Shown here: in pieces, positions 20,334 to 30,374 of the stretch | How positions within the stretch are numbered: position 1 is the stretch's first letter | Layout: every line of letters starts with the position of its first letter | From: Muribaculaceae bacterium | GTDB lineage: Bacteria; Bacteroidota; Bacteroidia; Bacteroidales; Muribaculaceae | DNA length: 46,140 bases | Direction of reading: 5' to 3' | NCBI GenBank assembly: GCA_029061255.1 | Contig: JAIDSL010000181.1 | Span: forward strand, 1 to 46,140 | The notes under the pieces: model-generated | The model's database searches: none | The model's input: the letters and a program-made list of their open reading frames with translations, nothing else | Told to the model about the DNA's origin: nothing | Program-made: the position numbers and the translations under genes

Positions 20334-21722
20334 TTATCTGAATGAAGGTAGCATGTCGCGGGTGACAATAAACTCACACCCAAGCGCATCATTCCACCAG
20401 TCAATGCTACAACTTGCATGGTCGGTGCTGTTGAAGGAGTCTGCGTTCATATCCTGCGTACGGATGTTGTCCCACCAGGGAGTGAAATAGTTCCAATACA
20501 GACCGCGTTCCCACTGTTCTGAAATCTTCGGAATATTACCACACTCACAGATAGCACAAAGTTTAGTAGGATAGTTCTGATGCATGTAGTCATACCAGTA
20601 GGCCATATCGTCCATACTTGAGTTATAAAAATCAAAGCCCACGATATCGACATACTCATCACCAGGATACCATAGTTTGGACGATCCGATGTTGCAAACC
20701 CAAATAAGATTGGTCAGACCATGATGTTTCACCATTCTATTATACATAACCTTCCAAATTTCCACACAGGCCTCCGGACCGTCGATTCCCCACCAGAACC
20801 AGGCCTTACGCCATTCATCCTTCAGGTTCTCGTCCCAGTTACCCTGCGCCTCATGAAGCGGACGCCATAAAATGGGGATTCCTGCATCGGCAAGCGGTTT
20901 CATCCATCCGGCAATGATGTCGATATCATTGATCATTTTCTTGTAGCCATCAGATTCAGGATCAAAAATATCTGATGGAGAAAAACTTGTCTGATCCGGA
21001 GCTGTTCCGGGGGTACACGAGGAATCAATGCCGTTGTTTGCCCTTTGATTCCAGTGCCACATGGCTGAAACCACGCCATTGTTTTCCGCCCAGGAAAGTG
21101 CTGGAGTGGAATTGCCATAGTCAATCCATCCGCCAGGAAATGAATATTCATAGTGGATGAAGTCGAAATTATTGATAGCAGGATACTTACCTGTGTGCTT
21201 ATATACCCACATCGCCTCATTCTGATTCCAGTTGATGCAGGCGCAGACACCGGATAGCATTTTCTTACCGGTATTATCGCGCATATAATCAAGCAGACGC
21301 TGTGCTTCCGGAGAGTGTAGACCGGGGGTGTCCTGTTCCTGAATCGAGAACTCGGTAAGGTAGGCGCTTCTATTGGATTCAGAGGAATGGAATACAGAAA
21401 TAGCACCCTCTCCTATCTTGAAAGAGACTTTGCCGGGCTGGGTGAGGACGACCTTTGCCTTCAGGATACGGGCTACCGTATATGCATAGTCTACAGGAAT
21501 GTCATTGACTGTGATTTTAGTCGTATCGAGTATTTCAACCGGCTGGTTGAATTCAAAAGCCACTTCCACCGTCCCGACCGGGCAGTCGGTGCCCGCTTGA
21601 GGCGAAACGTTCAGCAATACAAGCTCCGAGGGGCGTATTTCCTTGCTGTCGTCGTTGTCGCAAGCTATCAGCGACAACTGCAACAAGGAAAGTATTACAA
21701 ATAATAATCTTATTGGTTTCAT
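20334..21722 (-). CDS. Surface-exposed GH26 endo-beta-mannanase lipoprotein
   Basis: This 462-residue lipoprotein has Cys21 (LSLIAC) followed by DNDDS, an acidic stretch matching the Bacteroidetes surface-export signal. Residues 33-128 form a bacterial Ig-like domain (VSPQAGTDCPVGTVEVAFEFN). The GH26 barrel follows (about 135-460). The acid/base is E291 in WRPLHEAQG and the nucleophile is E393 in CAICECGN. AMWHWN (220-225) and WFWWG (308-312) match the cleft of mannanases. It would make the first cuts on polymeric mannan at the cell surface, handing products to SusCD. Its start overlaps the SGBP stop by four bases (ATGA), which implies translational coupling. It is clearly different from the second GH26 at 9129. 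Confidence 0.92.
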   Translation of the reverse strand: MKPIRLLFVILSLLQLSLIACDNDDSKEIRPSELVLLNVSPQAGTDCPVGTVEVAFEFNQPVEILDTTKITVNDIPVDYAYTVARILKAKVVLTQPGKVSFKIGEGAISVFHSSESNRSAYLTEFSIQEQDTPGLHSPEAQRLLDYMRDNTGKKMLSGVCACINWNQNEAMWVYKHTGKYPAINNFDFIHYEYSFPGGWIDYGNSTPALSWAENNGVVSAMWHWNQRANNGIDSSCTPGTAPDQTSFSPSDIFDPESDGYKKMINDIDIIAGWMKPLADAGIPILWRPLHEAQGNWDENLKDEWRKAWFWWGIDGPEACVEIWKVMYNRMVKHHGLTNLIWVCNIGSSKLWYPGDEYVDIVGFDFYNSSMDDMAYWYDYMHQNYPTKLCAICECGNIPKISEQWERGLYWNYFTPWWDNIRTQDMNADSFNSTDHASCSIDWWNDALGCEFIVTRDMLPSFR

Positions 21723-23809
21723 AATAAATCAGTAGAATTAATGCGTTCAACCTTGGTAAGGGTATAATGTGAGCCTCTTACGAGAAGTCCACCTTCCCGA
21801 ATGCGCTTGACAGCATCGGCATCAACCACAAAGTCTACATGACCATCGGGCCATTTGCCTACCATGTCTACCCATTCCATATTCGGGAAACTTGCATCCT
21901 TGCTGTCGCGAAGGTCAAGCTGGGCAAACTGCCCATCCTCCGGGATGTAGTGGATACGGATAACGTCACCTTCCGAAAGATTGCCGAAGAGCGAAGCCTC
22001 AAGCGTAACGATAAACCAATCTCCGAAAGACTGCTCACCTTCCCAGTATATATCCGACAGACCCTTGATGATCTCAACCTTTGTCAATGTGTAATGGGAG
22101 CCTCGGATCAGGAGGCCACCCGATGTCAGACGCTTAACGGCATCGGCATCAACCTCAAAGTCAACGTAGCCATCAGGCCAGTTAGCCACCATGTCGAGCC
22201 ATTCCATACCGGGGAAGCTAACGTCATTACTGTCGCGCAAGTCGAGCTGTGCAAACTGGCCATCTTCCGGCAAGTAATGAATGCGGATTATGTCACCTTC
22301 AGCAAGATTACCGAGCAGACCGGCTTCTATCTTGACTACAGACCAGTCTCCGAAGGCCTGTTCACCTTCCCACAGAAGGTCAGAAGGTTCGGGAGCCGGA
22401 TCGCCGGGAGTAATCTCAACCTTATATAGCGTGAAGTAAGCTCCGCGTATGCGAAGGCCTCCGGCCATTATACGGTTGTAGACATCATCGTCAACCTGCA
22501 TTTTCACAACTCCATCAGGCCATTCATCCTGAGGATGTTTCCAAGCAAAGCCATTAAAGTCTGCCCAATCCACGTCTGACAGGTCAAAGTTGCTCCAGCC
22601 TGCGTCACTTGCCTCTATCTGAATCTTTATTATTGATCCCACTGTAAGGTCTGCAAAAGCATCTGCCTCAAGATAGAAGTCAAACCACTCACCGAAATCC
22701 TGCTCACCTTCCCAGACAACGAACGAAGGCACCGGACGATCGAGGCTTCCGCTGAGAATCTCCATATGCCACTGATACATAGGATTGTCAGCACCATTCT
22801 TGTTGGAATATACCTCTGAGCCGTCATCATTGCTGTCAAGACCGAAAACCACACTTGCCATCGCACGGATCTGCACGAGTCCCGGCTGGCCGAGATACTC
22901 AATCTTGAAATGCCCCTTCACCGGATCAGAAATATTTACCGGATCCACTACCCAGGCCATACGCCAGTCGTATTCGTCGCCTACCACAAGAAACTCACCG
23001 GAAGACTTGCTCTGAATATAGAACTCGTCGGTCGTCCCGGGAACTGGAAGGAATATGAACTGCTGGTCGGAACGCCCTGTATAGTCCTTGATGACCGGTA
23101 CGTCTTGTGAAAGGTCGCGTGTCAGATAACGCTCAGAACTTACACTTTGTAGAGTGAGCACGGCAGATCCATCGGGCTCTTTTTCAGCAATAAGCATATT
23201 CACCTGCGGCGACTCTATCACACTGCCGTCAAAAGCTTCCAACTTTACGGAATTCATTCCCGGACGAATGCCAACAGGCACGATCACCTTGATGTTTCCC
23301 GCCGACTTTCGCTGGAAATTCATAGCAGGCATCTCAATCTCCAGGTCATCTTCGGCTGCAGGGAATATAACCTTTTTTATACAGTCTAAGTCTTCCCCCT
23401 TGAAGGTAAGCTCTTGAAGCTCGCGTACCTCATCACCAGGGTCGATACCTGTTAGCACCGGAGTTGCAAGACGCAAGTTCAGATGACCCTCAATTATACC
23501 GTCTTCAGTGGCGAGTTTCAATTTACCCCCCTCTGGTGAGATGGCTTCCGGAACAATTACTCTTATCAAGTTGGAGGTCACAACCTCAATATCGGAAACC
23601 TCTACATCTCCCGGAAAGATTATCTTCTGCGCCTGATGCAGATTTGCACCTGTGATGTCGATCTGCATGCCCGGCATCACCGCTGTGGGCATATATGACT
23701 TTATGACCACTCCCTTCACAATACTTTCCGACAGATCTTCCTTACATGCAGTTGTAAATAACTGTAAGACAACCGCGAACGCGAGAAATAATATATTTTT
23801 ATATCGCAT
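21719..23809 (-). CDS. Surface glycan-binding lipoprotein: IPT/TIG-like domains, beta-trefoil and three repeated binding modules
   Basis: This 696-residue lipoprotein (FTTAC, Cys22, followed by KEDLSE, a clear surface-export signal) sits in the SusE/SusF position. Domains by eye: two IPT/TIG-like Ig domains (about 35-115 and 117-207), a ricin/fascin-like beta-trefoil (about 215-350, with YIQSKSSGEFL and a terminal QWHME), then three tandem modules (365-467, 479-581, 588-690). Each module starts (W)EGEQ-F-G-x-W and ends G-G-L-x-(I/V)-R-G-x-x-(Y)-T-L-x-K-V-E. Modules 2 and 3 are roughly three-quarters identical; module 1 is more divergent. Such proteins hold polysaccharide at the surface for the SusCD complex. 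Mannan binding is inferred from context. Modules of this kind were not recognised as a named CBM family. Confidence 0.85.
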   Translation of the reverse strand: MRYKNILFLAFAVVLQLFTTACKEDLSESIVKGVVIKSYMPTAVMPGMQIDITGANLHQAQKIIFPGDVEVSDIEVVTSNLIRVIVPEAISPEGGKLKLATEDGIIEGHLNLRLATPVLTGIDPGDEVRELQELTFKGEDLDCIKKVIFPAAEDDLEIEMPAMNFQRKSAGNIKVIVPVGIRPGMNSVKLEAFDGSVIESPQVNMLIAEKEPDGSAVLTLQSVSSERYLTRDLSQDVPVIKDYTGRSDQQFIFLPVPGTTDEFYIQSKSSGEFLVVGDEYDWRMAWVVDPVNISDPVKGHFKIEYLGQPGLVQIRAMASVVFGLDSNDDGSEVYSNKNGADNPMYQWHMEILSGSLDRPVPSFVVWEGEQDFGEWFDFYLEADAFADLTVGSIIKIQIEASDAGWSNFDLSDVDWADFNGFAWKHPQDEWPDGVVKMQVDDDVYNRIMAGGLRIRGAYFTLYKVEITPGDPAPEPSDLLWEGEQAFGDWSVVKIEAGLLGNLAEGDIIRIHYLPEDGQFAQLDLRDSNDVSFPGMEWLDMVANWPDGYVDFEVDADAVKRLTSGGLLIRGSHYTLTKVEIIKGLSDIYWEGEQSFGDWFIVTLEASLFGNLSEGDVIRIHYIPEDGQFAQLDLRDSKDASFPNMEWVDMVGKWPDGHVDFVVDADAVKRIREGGLLVRGSHYTLTKVERINSTDLL
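21740..22717 (-). repeat. Three tandem ~103-residue module repeats within the SGBP gene
   Basis: The coding repeats are 22409-22717 (module 1), 22067-22375 (module 2) and 21740-22048 (module 3). Modules 2 and 3 are also similar at DNA level, indicating a fairly recent duplication, while module 1 is older or under different selection. Confidence 0.8.
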
Positions 23810-23831
23810 AGTTTAATAATTATATGTCTGC

Positions 23832-25562
23832 TTACCAGCCCTGATTGGGGTATAGCTTACCGTTTTTCATTATCTCTGAATATGGAATTGGGAAGAGATT
23901 ATATTTTTCATCCCACTGGCGAGCCAATGGCACACGAGTGAGCATGATGCTTCCGTCAGTCTGTTTTTCCAGCCGCGCTCCATAGACGTTCTTGAAATAC
24001 ACCTGTCCCTTTTTCCAACGGCGTACATCCCAGAAGCGAAGATCCTCGAAAGCAAACTCCACCAGACGCTCACGCTCGTAGCGCTGTAGGAAATCGGAAG
24101 GATTGCCTTCGAAATGCGGCATCTGCACATCGCTTCGGTCGCGGACTACATTAATCGCGTCGTTTGCACTCATGCCGAACTCACCCGGAGCTGATGCATC
24201 TCCTGTCAGCGTATATATGCATTCCGCATAGTTCAAATAGAACTCGGCGAGACGCATGACGATCCATGCATGACGGAACGAACTGTTGACGTTAGGTGTA
24301 AGGTCAGTATTGCCGTCAAGATATTTGCGTAAATAGTAGCCCGTCGGAGTGGCGTTGTATTTGGGAGATGCGTTGAAACCTCCCTCATACGTCTGAATCT
24401 CACGTTGCTGATTACTGTTTAGAGGCCAGAGGTCGCCATTTTTCACAATTGTCATCGAGAAACGCGGGTCAAGTCCGTCATAGGGAGTATCCATAGTGAT
24501 GTTTATGTTTCCCGGAAATACTTCGCCGAAGGTACGACCTGCATTCTCTCCTGTCTGATACTCATACTGATCCACGAGTGTCTGCGTCGGACAGTTACCG
24601 CTCTGCGCACCTTCAAGACCAATTGGATAGTTCTGGCGTTCGAATGTATTATTTTCAGTCTGAGCCAAAGAGAATATAAACTCATTATTTGTAAAGCTGT
24701 TGTTTCCCCATAGATCAGCATACTTTCCGAGTGTTATTCCCCATTCAGCCCCGCGGTCGATGACTTCCTTGTTAGCTTTCGCGGCTGCTTCCCATTTTGA
24801 CCTATCTCCCTCGGGATTCAGCAATGGACTTGCGGCATATAATAGGGTACGAGCTTTCAGGGCAAGGACGAAAGGACGGTTAGCACGCCCCAACTGCTGG
24901 CTCATTTCCTGACGGTAGTTAATTGGCAGATATTCTGCAATCGCATCGCATTCATCGACAATGAATTTCACGATTCGCTCCACCGGAGTTCTCTCCACAT
25001 TGTTGGCCTCGTCAATACTGAGTGTGGCAAGCACAAGGGGTACCTCACCATAAGCACGTAGAAGCTCAAAGTAGAAATAAGCGCGCAGTGCGCGTATTTC
25101 ATAAGGGAAAAGCTCAAAGCGAGCCCTAAGGGTTTCATACGATGTGCCATCAGCTACGCTGTAGATATAGTCGTCAAGCGATATCTTGTCAAGCTTCTCC
25201 AGAAAATTATTGGCCTCATGAATGGCAGTATAGTTATTGCGCCAGTAGTCGGGCATTGGATTATTTGGCGACCAGCCACCGTTATAGAACTTATGGATGT
25301 CAGAATTGATGAGTGCGTAAGAGGCCTCATCGGTAGCACTCGCCAGAAGCGCACCGTTATAATTGTTCTCGAATCCGTTCATCAGCTGGGCGTAGATATC
25401 AAACACAAGTTTTTCCACGCCATATAGGGGGCTGTCGTATACCCACTCCTCGTCATTCGTTGTCACCTCATTGTAGTCGAGATCAACGCACGAGCTTGCC
25501 GAGACTGCAAGTCCGACGGAGAGCGCTATGTATTTAAGATTTTTGAGTTTCATAACATTCAT
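23832..25562 (-). CDS. SusD/RagB-family surface lipoprotein (second pair)
   Basis: The 576-residue lipoprotein (SASSC, Cys25) has the SusD TPR-like fold: an N-terminal helical region with YWRNNYTAIHEANNFLEKL (107-125), RALRAYFYFELLRAYGEVPLV (153-173), and a C-terminal LVEFAFEDLRFWDVRRWKKG stretch. SusD proteins form the lid on SusC and bind oligosaccharides at the cell surface. It starts three bases after the stop of the upstream susC-like gene; ATG 25553 (residue 4) is an equally good start. Its gene neighbours are the short-type SusC upstream and the SGBP downstream, all on the minus strand. Ligand specificity cannot be read from sequence; mannan oligosaccharides are inferred. Confidence 0.92.
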   Translation of the reverse strand: MNVMKLKNLKYIALSVGLAVSASSCVDLDYNEVTTNDEEWVYDSPLYGVEKLVFDIYAQLMNGFENNYNGALLASATDEASYALINSDIHKFYNGGWSPNNPMPDYWRNNYTAIHEANNFLEKLDKISLDDYIYSVADGTSYETLRARFELFPYEIRALRAYFYFELLRAYGEVPLVLATLSIDEANNVERTPVERIVKFIVDECDAIAEYLPINYRQEMSQQLGRANRPFVLALKARTLLYAASPLLNPEGDRSKWEAAAKANKEVIDRGAEWGITLGKYADLWGNNSFTNNEFIFSLAQTENNTFERQNYPIGLEGAQSGNCPTQTLVDQYEYQTGENAGRTFGEVFPGNINITMDTPYDGLDPRFSMTIVKNGDLWPLNSNQQREIQTYEGGFNASPKYNATPTGYYLRKYLDGNTDLTPNVNSSFRHAWIVMRLAEFYLNYAECIYTLTGDASAPGEFGMSANDAINVVRDRSDVQMPHFEGNPSDFLQRYERERLVEFAFEDLRFWDVRRWKKGQVYFKNVYGARLEKQTDGSIMLTRVPLARQWDEKYNLFPIPYSEIMKNGKLYPNQGW

Positions 25563-25565
25563 GTT

Positions 25566-28349
25566 TTAGAAATTGACTGTAACGCCAGCCGAAATACCTT
25601 TAAAAATAGGGTATGACGTGCCGAGCACTTCCGGATCCATGGTATCAATATTGCTAACTGTGAAAAGATTTTCCCCTTTCACGAATATTCGTGCGTCACG
25701 CATGGCGATTTTCTTCAAGAATTTTTCCGCCGGACGATAATACAGTTCGACGCTTCGTAGTTTCATCCAGTGTATGTTTTCATACCACACTGTGCTCCCC
25801 TGGTTATTGTTGGGATTGTCTTGCGTAGTGAGACGCGGATAACGGGCGGCTGAATTGTCGGCACCCGGATGCCAGGCATTTTCATAGTAGTGTGTGGAGA
25901 GGTTATTATTGTCGGTGATGCAACGCCATACTCCGGTTGTGCCGAGATATGCGGTCATCCCGCTTGCTCCCTGAAACTGCATGCTGATACCAAAGCGTTT
26001 GAATCCAGCTCCAATATTGAAGGAATAGTTGGTCTCGGGAACACTTTGACCATAACCGAAATATACAGCGTCGTTTTCATCAATGATGTCATCGCCGTTC
26101 TGATCCTTGTATTTGATATCGCCCGGCTTCACTTCAGAAAATGCCTGACGAGGACTGGATGCTATATCCTCCGCATCCTTGAAGAAGCCTATTGCCTGAA
26201 GCCCGTAGGGTTGGTCTACCCTTTGTCCTATATGCGATTGATAAGGCTCGTTAGGAAGCTCTATATAGCTTTTGATCTTGTTGCGTCCCCAACCGAACAT
26301 CGCGCCTGCACGTATATTGAAATCTTCCCTGAAGAAATGAATGTAGCTGAGTGCTAACTCTACACCATAGCTGTCTACCTTTCCTTCGGTCGCATAGGAG
26401 TTGGGTCGGCCCACCACCCATGAGTTAAGGTCGTTGGCATTCATCATGATGTTGCTTCTTCTGTTATAATATGCTTCAGCCGTGAAATCCAAGCCTTTGA
26501 AGAATCTGAAATCCAGACCAATATTATACTTGTGGGCCGTCTCAAGAGCGAAATCTGACAGAGGATAGTGCGACAGATAGCTACCCCAGTTATTGCCGTC
26601 GTAGTTGGGACGAAGCACTATGTTGCCGTGACATCCTTCGTAATTTTCAAGCCATAATCCGTTGATCGGCACATAATCCGAGTGCTGTATTCCCCACGAT
26701 GCCCGGATCTTGCCGAAAGTTGCATCCGACTGAAGAAAATTATAAGCGACAGCCGCCGACGGGGAGAACGACCATTTATGGGGATAGGAACGGTTGCTTC
26801 CGTTGCCTGCCAGAAGTAGAGTTGCAGCCAGTCTTCCGTTCCAGACATAGTTGAAATATCCCATTATGTTGGCACGATAAAATGTATTGTAGCGGTCCAT
26901 GGCCACATCTGCCTGAGTATTGTATATTATAGCTCCAGTCAGGTCATGGTCACCGAACTTACGGTCATAGTTCACACTGATGTCAAAATTTGTAGACCGC
27001 CATTGGTTGCTTTGCCATTTTGAGAAGCTCAGACTATTGATCTTATCTCCATAGACTGTGGTTATTACATCGCGTTTGTCTCCAAGATCACCACCGTATG
27101 TGAGATAACCATACTGAAAGCTCTTGCTGTGACGTTCGTTAATGACCGACATATTGTCATAACCCACATGTATGCTGGCATAGAGACCCGGAGTGATGAA
27201 GTCGAGATACTGGGTCAGCCGTGCGTCTGCGAAGAGTGCCCGCTGATGAGTTTTCTCCCTGCCTGTACTCTGGATCCGTGCAACCGGATTGGAATCGGTG
27301 AAATCCACGGAGCCACCCCATGTGCCATCCGGAAGGGCAACAGGAAATGCCAAAGCCGGCAGACGATAGATGAGATAATTAAGGTCGTTGGCCGAACCTG
27401 AAGCCGGATGATTGGTCTCAATGAAATTTGCAAGAAGCTTCACACTCATTTCAGTTGAGGAGGTAACCTTGAAATCAAGGTTGGCGCGGATATTGGCTTT
27501 GGAATACCGAAGCTGGGCATTGTAATCCGGCATGGACGCACCTTTTAGGTCACCGGAAGCCCCTGTGTAGTCAATCATTGTATAGTACAGCATGTTTTCG
27601 CTACCGCCATGCACTGCAAGATTGACGTTGTCTTCGGAAGCATGTCCTTTCATCATCTGGCTCCGCCAGTCTACGTTTGGATAAAACATAGGGTCTGTGC
27701 CATATTTGAAGAGATCGAGCTCAATATCCGAGTATGCAGGTGAAAGACCGTCGTTGAATCTGGCCTCGTTCATAGCCTGCGCATACCCGAACGCATCGAC
27801 AAAATCGGCATATTTTGGTGCGAACTGGAACTTGTGGGAGTAAGACACATCGATTTTAGGCTTTCCGATTTTTCCACGGCGTGTCTCTACAAGTATAGCG
27901 CCGTTTACTCCTTTGTAGCCCAGAAGGCCTACCGCAGGGGCATCCTTAAGCACGGTGACTGATTCTACTTCGTCTACGGTAAGCCGATCAATGGAACGGG
28001 GTACCCCGTCTACAAGAATCAATATTCCGTTCTCTGATAAAGTTTGGTTGCCACGGATATTGAAGTTGGCGCCATACCCTTCATCGCCGGAGAATCCACC
28101 GGTTTTGAGGGCGGTAAGCCCTGAAAGTTTTCCATAGAGGGCATCGGCAAGATTGATTGCAGCTGTGCTTCGGAGCTCATCGCCGGAAATGGTATAGGTA
28201 GAGGCCGTACTGTTTGCAGCGTTCTGGCTGATGCCGAAGCCGAGATGTACTTTGGCACTGTCCGGCTTTTCCGGCTTCGTCTGTGCGTACGCAGGCTGGG
28301 ATGCTATGATGAAGCCCGCGGCGCAGAGAAATGTTATATATTTGTGCAT
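25566..28349 (-). CDS. SusC-like TonB-dependent outer-membrane transporter, short form (second pair)
   Basis: The 927-residue protein has a signal peptide (cut after AYA, residue 22) and goes almost directly into the plug. The carboxypeptidase-regulatory-like N-terminal extension found in most SusC proteins is absent. The plug (about 50-165) includes IRGNQTLSENGILILVDGVPR and VTVLKDAPAVGLLGYKGVNGAILVET. The remaining residues form the 22-strand barrel, ending VTVNF with a terminal Phe as expected for outer-membrane insertion. It would import oligosaccharides captured by the adjacent SusD. The short N-terminus may mean different TonB coupling from the first SusC. The gene follows the first susD by 26 bases. 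Confidence 0.92.
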   Translation of the reverse strand: MHKYITFLCAAGFIIASQPAYAQTKPEKPDSAKVHLGFGISQNAANSTASTYTISGDELRSTAAINLADALYGKLSGLTALKTGGFSGDEGYGANFNIRGNQTLSENGILILVDGVPRSIDRLTVDEVESVTVLKDAPAVGLLGYKGVNGAILVETRRGKIGKPKIDVSYSHKFQFAPKYADFVDAFGYAQAMNEARFNDGLSPAYSDIELDLFKYGTDPMFYPNVDWRSQMMKGHASEDNVNLAVHGGSENMLYYTMIDYTGASGDLKGASMPDYNAQLRYSKANIRANLDFKVTSSTEMSVKLLANFIETNHPASGSANDLNYLIYRLPALAFPVALPDGTWGGSVDFTDSNPVARIQSTGREKTHQRALFADARLTQYLDFITPGLYASIHVGYDNMSVINERHSKSFQYGYLTYGGDLGDKRDVITTVYGDKINSLSFSKWQSNQWRSTNFDISVNYDRKFGDHDLTGAIIYNTQADVAMDRYNTFYRANIMGYFNYVWNGRLAATLLLAGNGSNRSYPHKWSFSPSAAVAYNFLQSDATFGKIRASWGIQHSDYVPINGLWLENYEGCHGNIVLRPNYDGNNWGSYLSHYPLSDFALETAHKYNIGLDFRFFKGLDFTAEAYYNRRSNIMMNANDLNSWVVGRPNSYATEGKVDSYGVELALSYIHFFREDFNIRAGAMFGWGRNKIKSYIELPNEPYQSHIGQRVDQPYGLQAIGFFKDAEDIASSPRQAFSEVKPGDIKYKDQNGDDIIDENDAVYFGYGQSVPETNYSFNIGAGFKRFGISMQFQGASGMTAYLGTTGVWRCITDNNNLSTHYYENAWHPGADNSAARYPRLTTQDNPNNNQGSTVWYENIHWMKLRSVELYYRPAEKFLKKIAMRDARIFVKGENLFTVSNIDTMDPEVLGTSYPIFKGISAGVTVNF

Positions 28350-28375
28350 GATTAAATTGAATTCAAGTTATCGGT

Positions 28376-30370
28376 TTACCATCCGGGGTTCTGAAATAGG
28401 CCATAGCCTTTGTTGATTTCGTCTCGGTCAATGGGAGATAGCAACCATTTATTGTCCCAGCTATTACCTTTCCACCATGCCCGCGCATAGAGTGTGATCT
28501 CAGCAGTCTCATAGATAAACTGAGGCCAGACACCGTTCATTTGGCTAAATGGGGTCTCTGTCTTGTCGCCGGTGGCTGGATCCTTAGCATATATAGTCAT
28601 TAGATGAAGCGGTGTATCGAAACATTCCGTTTTCTTGTATCGGATTATATCATAAAGACGATTGTTTTCAAGAGCGAGCTCACATGCACGCTCCCTGAGG
28701 ATTTCATCAATCAGGACATCCTTGTCATTGAGATTCAGCGTACGGTTCACCTTTAGTGACTGCAGTCCTACCCTTGACCTCACTTTGTCTACCTCCTTTA
28801 TGGCACCTTCAAAGTCTCCTGTCTGAGCAAGTGCCTCAGCATATGTCAGATGCATATCTGCCATTCGTAGGTAAGGCCATGAATAACGCTCGTTGCCGAG
28901 GTCGTAGTAATCGAGAGCCCATTTAAATTGGCCGAAGCCATGCTTGTTATAGCCTTGCGGCACGAACCATATAGTGTTGATATCACCACCGACCCAACAG
29001 TCGATAACTTTATCCATGAATGTGTTGTATTCGTTGTTTAGGTTACGCTGAGGCACGAGCATACTTTCGTAAAGGCGTGGATCGCGGCCGGCAAATATGT
29101 CAATGCCTTCAGCATTATCGGTATTATATAAGCGTTGCCCATCGAAATTGCGTCCGTCGGCCCATGGGAACATATTGAACCATTCAAGCGTCGGTGCATG
29201 GCCACCATAGTGTGATACATTGCCTGGGACATTCGAACCCCATTCAAGAAGGTACTCTCCGTCACTGTCACCGGTGCCTAAACCTCGCACCTCGATGATC
29301 TTCTCTGAAGTCTCACGTGAGAAATAGGCAGAACGGAATGCCCGCCTGTAGTCATTTTCCGTTTCTCCGTTCGGCTGAACCAAAGCAAACGGCTGCCCAG
29401 CCGACTCATTCATACGAAAAAACTCCTTGCAGGCATCAAGACACTTATTCCACAAAGACGGATCCTTACGTCCTATCCATACGCGCAAAAGAGGATCTCC
29501 ATCTATTTCCACACCGACCGGAAGTTTCAATTCGCCGTCATACTGGCGGTAGGGAGTTTCATCATTGAAGATCGGACTGGCCACGAATTGCCAGAGTTTA
29601 GCACGCAGCGCGTATGCGCCTCCTTTTGTCAGCCTCCCCCCTTCAGCAGTATAGTCCGTGATTGCAAATGGTATTGTGGGTTCCGCTATGATTTGTGCCA
29701 GCAAATTATCTATGAATTCTGCTGTCTGCTCTACAGTAGCCCTCCCTTCAATTACCTCGCTACTATCGTCGCCAGCACGGGCTGAGAGATGTCCGCCGGA
29801 AAAGTTCTCCCCTGTCTCGTAGGCGTGGTCCACAAGAGGGAGACCTCCGAAGTTTCTAAGGCCGTCATAATATCGCGTAGCTATTATCATCTTCGCCTCG
29901 GCCTTCAAGCGGTCTTTTTCCAACTGCTGCATGCCGGGTACACGGTCGATATTCTCAATAAAGATCCAGCATGCCCTTATAGTGCTCCAAATGCCCTTAC
30001 GCGGACCGGAATCACTGAACGAGAATTTATCGGCCCACTGCTTGCTACTTGCCTCCGTGTGCATCGCCGAGTAGTATTCCTCTATCACGCCCAGCCATCC
30101 TATGGCCGAATGGCATATGTCGCTGATGGCTTCCGGCATAGATGAGTTCATGCAGTTTTTCTGGTCAAACCCGTGATATAAGCCTTTATAAGATTCCCAG
30201 AGAAACATACGGGCGTATTCCGGTTTGGAGAAGATAGTATCGATGGTCACGTCTACACCCGGTTGCTTCTCCAGAAAACCATCGCCCACCGCAATGCTGT
30301 CGACGCATCCTGACAATGCTATGGATGAGAAGATCGCACATGCTATGATATGTCTAATTTTTGTTTTCAT
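28376..30370 (-). CDS. SusD/RagB-family surface lipoprotein (first pair)
   Basis: This 664-residue lipoprotein (ALSGC, Cys22) is at the long end of the SusD range. Typical features are RKGIWSTIRACWIFIENIDRVPGM in the N-terminal helical region, AEAKMIIATRYYDGLRNFGGLPLVD in the TPR core, RMADMHLTYAEALAQTGDFEGAIKEVDKVRSRVGL, and ILRERACELALENNRLYDIIRYKK near the C-terminus (cited here as overlapping short blocks). It is the partner of the full-length SusC that ends four bases upstream. Two unlike SusCD pairs in one operon suggest that they take up differently sized or decorated products of the same glycan. Confidence 0.92.
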   Translation of the reverse strand: MKTKIRHIIACAIFSSIALSGCVDSIAVGDGFLEKQPGVDVTIDTIFSKPEYARMFLWESYKGLYHGFDQKNCMNSSMPEAISDICHSAIGWLGVIEEYYSAMHTEASSKQWADKFSFSDSGPRKGIWSTIRACWIFIENIDRVPGMQQLEKDRLKAEAKMIIATRYYDGLRNFGGLPLVDHAYETGENFSGGHLSARAGDDSSEVIEGRATVEQTAEFIDNLLAQIIAEPTIPFAITDYTAEGGRLTKGGAYALRAKLWQFVASPIFNDETPYRQYDGELKLPVGVEIDGDPLLRVWIGRKDPSLWNKCLDACKEFFRMNESAGQPFALVQPNGETENDYRRAFRSAYFSRETSEKIIEVRGLGTGDSDGEYLLEWGSNVPGNVSHYGGHAPTLEWFNMFPWADGRNFDGQRLYNTDNAEGIDIFAGRDPRLYESMLVPQRNLNNEYNTFMDKVIDCWVGGDINTIWFVPQGYNKHGFGQFKWALDYYDLGNERYSWPYLRMADMHLTYAEALAQTGDFEGAIKEVDKVRSRVGLQSLKVNRTLNLNDKDVLIDEILRERACELALENNRLYDIIRYKKTECFDTPLHLMTIYAKDPATGDKTETPFSQMNGVWPQFIYETAEITLYARAWWKGNSWDNKWLLSPIDRDEINKGYGLFQNPGW

Positions 30371-30374
30371 AACT

